Assembly (NCBI GenBank): GCA_038198445.1
Contig: JBBPZZ010000003.1
Coordinates: 1 to 28,263 of the forward strand
Length of the DNA: 28,263 nucleotides
Reading direction: 5' to 3'
Source of the DNA: JACDDK01 sp038198445
GTDB lineage: Bacteria; Actinomycetota; Rubrobacteria; Rubrobacterales; Rubrobacteraceae
Shown here: in pieces, positions 24,224 to 28,263 of the stretch
How the letters are laid out: each line of letters opens with the position of its first letter
Position numbering within the stretch: position 1 is the first letter of the stretch
The notes under the pieces: generated by a model
Seen by the model: the letters and a program-made list of their open reading frames with translations, nothing else
Databases searched by the model: none
What the model was told of the DNA's origin: nothing
Position numbers and translations under genes: made by a program

Positions 24224-24331
24224 ACCAATGAGCGGAGCACCGAAGAGAGTCAAAAGCTTACCCCTCCTGCTCTCTCTGGTAATGACGTATCCGATTAATC
24301 TTTCCAGGATTATATACTTGACACAGCGGGA

Positions 24332-24340
24332 TGGTAGAAT
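24332..24340 (+). promoter_or_regulatory. Extended -10 promoter for a leaderless gene
   Basis: TGG-TAGAAT (24332-24340) is an extended -10 box (TGN plus five of six to TATAAT). Six bases separate it from the GTG at 24347, exactly where transcription should begin, and no ribosome site exists. TTGACA at 24318-24323 is only 11 bases upstream, too close to be its -35. Confidence 0.5.
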
Positions 24341-24346
24341 GGCGGG

Positions 24347-24895
24347 GTGTCCGCCATCTTGCGCAAAATCGGTGGATGGCTTGTTCGTCATTGGGGATTT
24401 CCCGGTAACGCCCAATGGTGGTGGGCGTTTTTTGGCCTCCCCTCGGTGCCAGCCGTGATAGGTGGAGGCATTGCTCTTTTACGGGACGCGCCGTTATGGG
24501 TCATGGCATTGGTAGTCTTTGGCAGCTATTTTCTTGCCCTAGCGGCCGGTAGAGTGCTTCTACCACGCTGGCTACCCGCTAGGCTCGCAGGGCATTCCCA
24601 AAACGACACAACATCAGGCGAAAATAGAGACACGCTCAAAGAGAAACGGCGTCAGAATCTACAAGACCAGCGCCGAGAGCGTATTGAGGATTGGCGTTCG
24701 GTGATTCACAACTTCAACTTCGACATCGATAGATTTGCCGGTACGGATACATACTCCCAAATGAGGCCACACCTGCAACCCGAGGTTATCGAGAATTTTG
24801 AGAAGCCAAGAATGTTTGTCGTCGGCAACGAAGCACGCGGCGATTGGTACAAGTACGCGCTATTGGACGAAGTAGCAAGGATCGAAAAGGAATGA
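24347..24895 (+). CDS. Two-helix membrane protein with cytoplasmic coil
   Basis: A 182-residue protein of unknown family. A short basic N-terminus (LRKIGGWLVRHWG) is followed by two membrane helices (about 25-45 and 49-72). A strongly charged stretch (97-118, KEKRRQNLQDQRRERIEDWR) and a small folded-looking C-terminal domain complete it (FNFDIDRFAGTDTYSQMRPHLQPEVIENF, split in two parts here). The GTG start has no ribosome site but lies directly downstream of an extended -10 box, fitting a leaderless transcript. Two membrane helices plus a soluble domain is a common layout of effectors in defence systems; that is an analogy only. Confidence 0.6.
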   Translation: MSAILRKIGGWLVRHWGFPGNAQWWWAFFGLPSVPAVIGGGIALLRDAPLWVMALVVFGSYFLALAAGRVLLPRWLPARLAGHSQNDTTSGENRDTLKEKRRQNLQDQRRERIEDWRSVIHNFNFDIDRFAGTDTYSQMRPHLQPEVIENFEKPRMFVVGNEARGDWYKYALLDEVARIEKE

Positions 24896-24926
24896 GGTTT
24901 GATTTAGGCGCGAGTTTTACCTGCGC

Positions 24927-24935
24927 TGGTATCAT
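24927..24935 (+). promoter_or_regulatory. Extended -10 promoter for the DUF3800 gene
   Basis: TGG-TATCAT (24927-24935) lies six bases before the ATG at 24942, the same design and spacing as at 24332-24340. No ribosome site is present. Transcription would start on or next to the A of the ATG, giving a leaderless message. Confidence 0.5.
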
Positions 24936-24941
24936 GCGCGA

Positions 24942-25736
24942 ATGCGCCTAATGTACGTAGACGAATCCGGTGATCCCGGCACTTTGATAGCGGGTACCCC
25001 CAAACACCTAAGTCCCAGCCCCCACTACATTCTGACGGGCGTGATCATGGCAGATGTTAAATGGCAAGAGCATCTAACATCCATGATCACAATCAGGCGA
25101 TTACTCAGAAACTGTTATGGTTTGCGCATGCGCGACGAACTACACGGAACGGAACTTATAAACCCACGCGGAGCTTCAGTATACAAACGGATTCCCGGTG
25201 GAAGAAGGCGGCGTGTCCAACTATACCGGGATGCGCTGACACAAATCACCGCGCAGATGCCCACAACGCAAATCATCAATGTACACCTAGACAAACTGAA
25301 CCCCGCATATGTTTCAAGCACTGCGCCGGGAGCAGACTTTGAAGAACGAGCTTGGGAATGGCTGATACAGCGTTTCAGTAATTATCTCCGTATAAGCTGC
25401 GGGGGCGAGCTGGGTATCATATTGGCTGATGAAACCAATGAAGTGAAGATTCGGCGCATCGTGCGTAAGATTAGGGTTCATAACCAAGTCGGTAGTATGT
25501 ATGGTGGATCATATCCTGTATCTGTAGATAACATTGTAGAAGATCCCGTAATGCGCAGTTCCCAACATTCGTACTTTGTGCAGATTGCCGATCTTGTGTC
25601 CCATGCCCTGTACCGTAAGTTACACCGAAAGAATAGTTATCGAAAGTTCAATGTAGATAAACTGTTCGATATTGTAGACCCGATACTACTGAAAGCCGCT
25701 GCAAAAAAAGATCCTCAAGGGATAGTTCATCTGTAA
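24942..25736 (+). CDS. DUF3800 domain protein
   Basis: A 264-residue protein of the DUF3800 family, which has an RNase H-like fold and often occurs in mobile elements and near defence genes; its biochemical activity is not established. Family marks are the N-terminal YVDESGDPG (D7, E8), DELHGTEL at about 65-72, LADETNE with D163, and QIADLVSHALYR (D217), giving a plausible cluster of acidic metal ligands. It lies 46 bases after the membrane protein gene but has its own leaderless-type promoter. Codon use is AT-richer than in the housekeeping genes, in line with foreign origin. A strong hairpin follows the stop. Confidence 0.85.
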   Translation: MRLMYVDESGDPGTLIAGTPKHLSPSPHYILTGVIMADVKWQEHLTSMITIRRLLRNCYGLRMRDELHGTELINPRGASVYKRIPGGRRRRVQLYRDALTQITAQMPTTQIINVHLDKLNPAYVSSTAPGADFEERAWEWLIQRFSNYLRISCGGELGIILADETNEVKIRRIVRKIRVHNQVGSMYGGSYPVSVDNIVEDPVMRSSQHSYFVQIADLVSHALYRKLHRKNSYRKFNVDKLFDIVDPILLKAAAKKDPQGIVHL

Positions 25737-25738
25737 GT

Positions 25739-25785
25739 CCGCCAAAAAGGAAAGCCCCGGCTTCAAGCCGGGGACTTTGTGGCGG
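25739..25785 (+). terminator. Large nested hairpin after DUF3800 gene
   Basis: CCCCGGC (25755-25761) pairs with GCCGGGG (25767-25773) across TTCAA; AAAG (25751-25754) can extend it with CTTT (25775-25778, one bulged A). CCGCCA (25739-25744) pairs with TGGCGG (25780-25785) as an outer stem. It starts three bases after the stop codon. The T-run is short, so it is a probable but not classical terminator. Confidence 0.7.
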
Positions 25786-25905
25786 CCAGATACAACCATT
25801 ATGGGTTGGTCCGGTCGCTATGCCAAAACTATATCAACCGTGCGCCGCGTTGTCAATAGATGATTTGCTAAAAACTCCTGCAAATGAAATGATTGTGACC
25901 CCGAT

Positions 25906-26169
25906 TTAGTCCTCAATCAGCTTCGCGTAGGGCAGAGTTTCCGACAAAAGCAACTTGAGCATCGCGTCCCGGAACATATACGGATTCTCGCGGTTTCTTG
26001 CAGTCAACTCGTAACGTCCACGATTCATCCTTTGATTAGGCAACAACGTAGTTGACTTACCAAAACGCATCTCGCCAACCATCGAAGTAAGAAGAAGCCG
26101 GGAGCGTTGGCTCTCTAAAGCGGTAGTCAATGAAGTTGAGCCACCCTCACGATACTCGCCTCGAAACAT
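25906..26169 (-). CDS. Possible small hypothetical protein or gene remnant
   Basis: An open frame on the - strand whose product (87 residues from ATG 26169) looks protein-like: MFRGEYREGGSTSLTTALES, then MVGEMRFGKSTTLLPNQRMN and MFRDAMLKLLLSETLPYAKL. Codon choice is similar to the neighbouring cargo genes, but there is no ribosome site. The frame stays open upstream to about 26328, where composition becomes unlikely and would cover the arm-type sites. No family is recognised. It may be a real small gene or the C-terminal remnant of a larger one cut by rearrangement at the element end. Confidence 0.35.
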   Translation of the reverse strand: MFRGEYREGGSTSLTTALESQRSRLLLTSMVGEMRFGKSTTLLPNQRMNRGRYELTARNRENPYMFRDAMLKLLLSETLPYAKLIED

Positions 26170-26255
26170 AGTTCTGGGACGCCACGGGATACCTCGCACG
26201 CTGTCCCATGGCGCAGAAACGCACAGGGGTCCAATACCATTGCACACCGCTATAG

Positions 26256-26275
26256 TACACCAATCACTACACCAA
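26256..26275 (+). repeat. Right arm-type integrase sites (two TACACCAA copies)
   Basis: TACACCAA at 26256-26263 and 26268-26275 has the same 12-bp period, orientation and flanking sequence as the left pair at 14392-14411 (26 of 28 bases identical over the extended block). They lie about 140 bases inside attR, compared with about 70 bases inside attL. Confidence 0.65.
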
Positions 26276-26412
26276 CGCGCCCCGAAATCGACCACGAGCG
26301 GCCACCACCAACCACGAACAAGATGCACGCAACATAAGACGAATTCGGCTTATATATGGGGCTGCGCTCCATCAATCACGCACGTCCAAGAACCCTCGCA
26401 AACAAGTATATT

Positions 26413-26461
26413 CCGCGCTGGCAGCGCGGAGGTCAGGGGTTCGATCCCCCTCGGCTCCACT
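26413..26461 (+). repeat. Right attachment site (attR), displaced tRNA-Ala 3' end
   Basis: This is a perfect 49-bp copy of 14273-14321, the 3' part of tRNA-Ala. It lacks the 5' half, so it cannot make a tRNA. It marks the junction between element and host, and host DNA resumes with comEA 28 bases on. TATATT (26407-26412) just before it could act as a -10 facing comEA, but no good -35 is present. Confidence 0.92.
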
Positions 26462-26488
26462 TTCCGCAGGTCGGGGAGGACCTGAAAG

Positions 26489-26899
26489 ATGAAGGAAGGC
26501 TTCAACACGGCGACGAGACGGGACACGAATCCCGACAGGTCCGCCGTGGACTTTCTCCGGCACTACCGTCCGCAAATTCTTGTCTGCGTGACGGTCGTTG
26601 CACTTCTCCTGGGGGGAGCTTTATACGCCGCCCGCATCTCCGAAAGCGCCCCGAAGGTCGTCTACAGCGCCTCTCTCGATGACATCGCCACCGAGAGCCA
26701 GCAACCGCTCAAGATCAACATCAACACCGCCGATGTCGAGCGTCTGGACGAGCTTCCCGAAGTAGGCCCCGCTACCGCCCAGAGCATCGTGGAGTACCGT
26801 ACGGCAAACGGCCTCTTCAAGTCCGTGGATGAGCTAGAGGAAGTTCCCGGCATTGGTCCGGCAACGATCAAGCAGATAGAGCCGTTTGCAACGATCTAG
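26489..26899 (+). CDS. comEA: Competence protein ComEA, DNA receptor
   Basis: A 136-residue membrane-anchored protein that binds incoming double-stranded DNA outside the membrane. It has one helix at about 28-50 and a C-terminal helix-hairpin-helix domain (75-136) with the paired motifs LPEVGPATAQSI and VPGIGPATIKQI. The linker is only about 25 residues, so the SLBB domain found in many Gram-positive ComEA proteins is missing. GGGGAGG (26473-26479) precedes the ATG by nine bases and sits in the loop of a hairpin formed by CAGGTC (26467-26472) and GACCTG (26479-26484), which could affect translation. comEC follows after 19 bases. Confidence 0.92.
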   Translation: MKEGFNTATRRDTNPDRSAVDFLRHYRPQILVCVTVVALLLGGALYAARISESAPKVVYSASLDDIATESQQPLKININTADVERLDELPEVGPATAQSIVEYRTANGLFKSVDELEEVPGIGPATIKQIEPFATI

Positions 26900-26918
26900 C
26901 GCGAAGGCTTCGTATGGA

Positions 26919-28263
26919 TTGAAGCTCGATCTCAGCCCGCCTGTTCGCCTTGATCCGTGGGCTATCGCTTTCGCCGTGGGAATCGTCGTTGGGACCGTTT
27001 TGCCACTACTCGGTCCCACTTTGGTTGTTGCCAGCTTGATCGTCTGCGCGGGTTCTATCCTGTGGCGCGACCTTGTCCCTCGAAACTGGCGCCTCATGGC
27101 GATCTTGCTTCCGCTTTTCGTGGCTGGAGGAGTCGGGGTCGCTTTCTTGCATTCCGCTACGCCGGACCCGCTTGCCGACCTTGCGTCGCTAGAGCCTGGG
27201 CAAATCGTGATAGTCGGGAAGGTCGCTTCGCCACCAGTACAGAGTAGCTTCGGCTACCGGACGGACATTCGCGTGCAGCACCTCTGGTATAAGGGAAAGG
27301 AGATCCTGCGCGGAGGCGGAGTCGAAGTATTCGCGCAAGACCTGGCATTCGGTGTCGGGGATGAGGTGCGGGTAGACGGCGAGATCTCACCTCCAGAGTT
27401 CAGCGACGATGGTTTCGATTACGGTAAATATCTCGCAACCAAAGGTATATCGGCGGAGGTCAACGCCACTAACGTGTGGCCGGTAGATGACAGCCGGGGC
27501 CTTATTGGCCGTATACATCGCAGGACAAAAGTTGCGTTGGGGTACGGGCTAAGACCAAACGAGGCGGCCATCGTGCGCGGAATGGTCCTGGGAGATCGCT
27601 CCCAGATGCCGGAAGATTTGCAGACCGCTTTTCAGCGCAGCGGCATAACTCATGTGCTTGCGATATCGGGGCAGCACGTGGCGGTGTTGGCGGCTTTGAT
27701 CTACTTCCTCCTTCGCGGATTTGCAGTTCCGCTAAGGTTCCGCATACCTACTACGCTCGCCCTGATCTGGCTCTACATCATCGTGGCTGGGGCTCCGCCA
27801 TCGGCGATAAGAGCGGGCGTCGTCGCGACGCTGGTGCTCGTTGCCCAGTTCTTCGGACGCCAGGTCTCACCGCTGCATTTCATGACCACCATGCTCGCCG
27901 CCGTACTCGCCTACAACCCGCTGCTCGTCTACAACACCGGGTTTCAACTCTCGGTCGCGGCGGTCTTTGGAATTTTGTTGTTGAGAAAACCTCTGAAAGC
28001 CCTGGTCGAAAGCGCCTTGCTACGTCCATTCAAAAACCCACCCGAGTTACTCTCCAACCTGCTCTCGGTCTCCCTGGCAGCGCAAATAGCAACCGCCCCT
28101 ATAATCGCGTCGGCCTTCGAGCAGGTGTCCGTCATCGGGGTGCTGACGAACCTCCTCGCGGTTCCGCTCTCCGGTCCCATTCTTACTCTGGGAGTGCTTG
28201 GCTCCATGGTGGGCAATATCGCGCCCGCGCTCGCCTATCCGCTGAACGCTTCGAATGGATTTC
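26919..28263 (+). CDS. comEC: Competence protein ComEC, DNA-uptake channel (partial, runs off window)
   Basis: The first 448 codons of a large membrane protein that carries single-stranded DNA across the cytoplasmic membrane. After N-terminal membrane helices come the OB-like segment (GQIVIVGKVASPP; GDEVRVDGEI) and the conserved competence core: RGMVLGDRSQMP, ITHVLAISGQHVAVLAALI and PPSAIRAGVVATL. The reading frame stays open to the window end. The C-terminal metallo-beta-lactamase-like nuclease domain, if present, lies beyond the window. I chose TTG 26919 (KLDLSPPVRLDP follows; AAGG upstream at 11 bases); TTG 26886 would overlap comEA. It forms an operon with comEA. Confidence 0.92.
   Translation, partial: MKLDLSPPVRLDPWAIAFAVGIVVGTVLPLLGPTLVVASLIVCAGSILWRDLVPRNWRLMAILLPLFVAGGVGVAFLHSATPDPLADLASLEPGQIVIVGKVASPPVQSSFGYRTDIRVQHLWYKGKEILRGGGVEVFAQDLAFGVGDEVRVDGEISPPEFSDDGFDYGKYLATKGISAEVNATNVWPVDDSRGLIGRIHRRTKVALGYGLRPNEAAIVRGMVLGDRSQMPEDLQTAFQRSGITHVLAISGQHVAVLAALIYFLLRGFAVPLRFRIPTTLALIWLYIIVAGAPPSAIRAGVVATLVLVAQFFGRQVSPLHFMTTMLAAVLAYNPLLVYNTGFQLSVAAVFGILLLRKPLKALVESALLRPFKNPPELLSNLLSVSLAAQIATAPIIASAFEQVSVIGVLTNLLAVPLSGPILTLGVLGSMVGNIAPALAYPLNASNGF

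Larger units (their letters stand above)
14273..26461. mobile_element. Integrative element of about 12.1 kb in tRNA-Ala(GGC)
   Basis: The element is bounded by the 49-bp perfect repeats, has a tyrosine integrase next to the tRNA end, matching arm-type repeats inside both ends, a repressor/excisionase pair, a primase-helicase, and restriction-type cargo. Base composition becomes visibly more AT-rich toward the right cargo (about 24.3-26.4 kb) than in the housekeeping flanks. No head, tail, terminase, relaxase or mating-pore gene is seen, so it is probably a satellite or small integrative element that depends on a helper for transfer. Unit length after excision would be about 12,140 bp. Confidence 0.9.

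Noticed and set aside
24318..24340. TTGACA followed by TAGAAT as a normal two-box promoter
   Set aside because: The spacer would be 11 bases, too short for sigma-70; the extended -10 alone explains the site better.
25739..25850. Possible structured RNA or CRISPR-like unit after DUF3800
   Set aside because: Only nested stems of a terminator type and one small CAACC/GGTTG hairpin are seen; no repeated spacer pattern or known RNA fold.
14320..26412. Complete prophage or conjugative element
   Set aside because: No terminase, portal, capsid, tail, lysin, relaxase or type IV secretion gene was found.
26413..26461. Second tRNA-Ala gene
   Set aside because: Only the 3' 47 bases of the tRNA are present; the acceptor 5' strand and D-arm are missing, so it is the attR remnant.

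Overview
The window is a piece of a GC-rich bacterial chromosome. Codon use is dominated by G/C third positions, TTG and GTG starts are common, and genes are tightly packed. The order clpP-clpX-valS-folC, ndk-maf-radC, mreBCD-rodA, rplU-rpmA-obgE-nadD-rsfS, then comEA-comEC, suggests a deep-branching actinobacterium, most likely of the Rubrobacter type. That placement is an inference from gene order and base composition; no marker here proves it.

Left part (1-14,319): housekeeping genes, all on the + strand, mostly with gaps of 0-60 bases or short overlaps. They cover protein quality control (end of ClpP, ClpX), translation (ValS, L21, L27, Obg, RsfS), folate (FolC), nucleotides and NAD (Ndk, NadD), Maf and RadC, and the rod-shape machinery (MreB, MreC, MreD, RodA). 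A 33-residue membrane peptide gene is squeezed between folC and a two-zinc-ribbon membrane protein. The block ends with a tRNA-Ala(GGC) that has its own near-consensus promoter.

Middle part (14,273-26,461): an integrated element of about 12.1 kb inserted into the 3' end of the tRNA-Ala gene. A perfect 49-bp repeat of the tRNA 3' end marks both ends. Just inside each end lies the same pair of TACACCAA repeats, 12 bp apart, which look like arm-type integrase sites. The element carries a tyrosine integrase and an XRE repressor (leftward), divided from the rightward genes by face-to-face promoters with repeated TGTAGA half-sites. Rightward come a SWIM zinc-finger protein, an excisionase-like HTH protein, a small unknown protein and a primase-helicase, then a repeat-rich hairpin region. 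After that is a defence-like cargo: a membrane-anchored Mrr-type nuclease, a small helical protein and a 1160-residue fused nuclease-methyltransferase of type ISP/IIG style without helicase motifs. Two further genes, a two-helix membrane protein and a DUF3800 protein, appear to be read from leaderless promoters. No capsid, tail, portal or conjugation gene is seen, so it looks like a small integrative element or satellite rather than a complete prophage or ICE.

Right part (26,462-28,263): comEA and the first 448 codons of comEC, for DNA uptake. Without the element comEA would start 28 bases after the tRNA-Ala. The insertion therefore separates the competence genes from the tRNA promoter by 12 kb, which is the most interesting regulatory consequence visible here.
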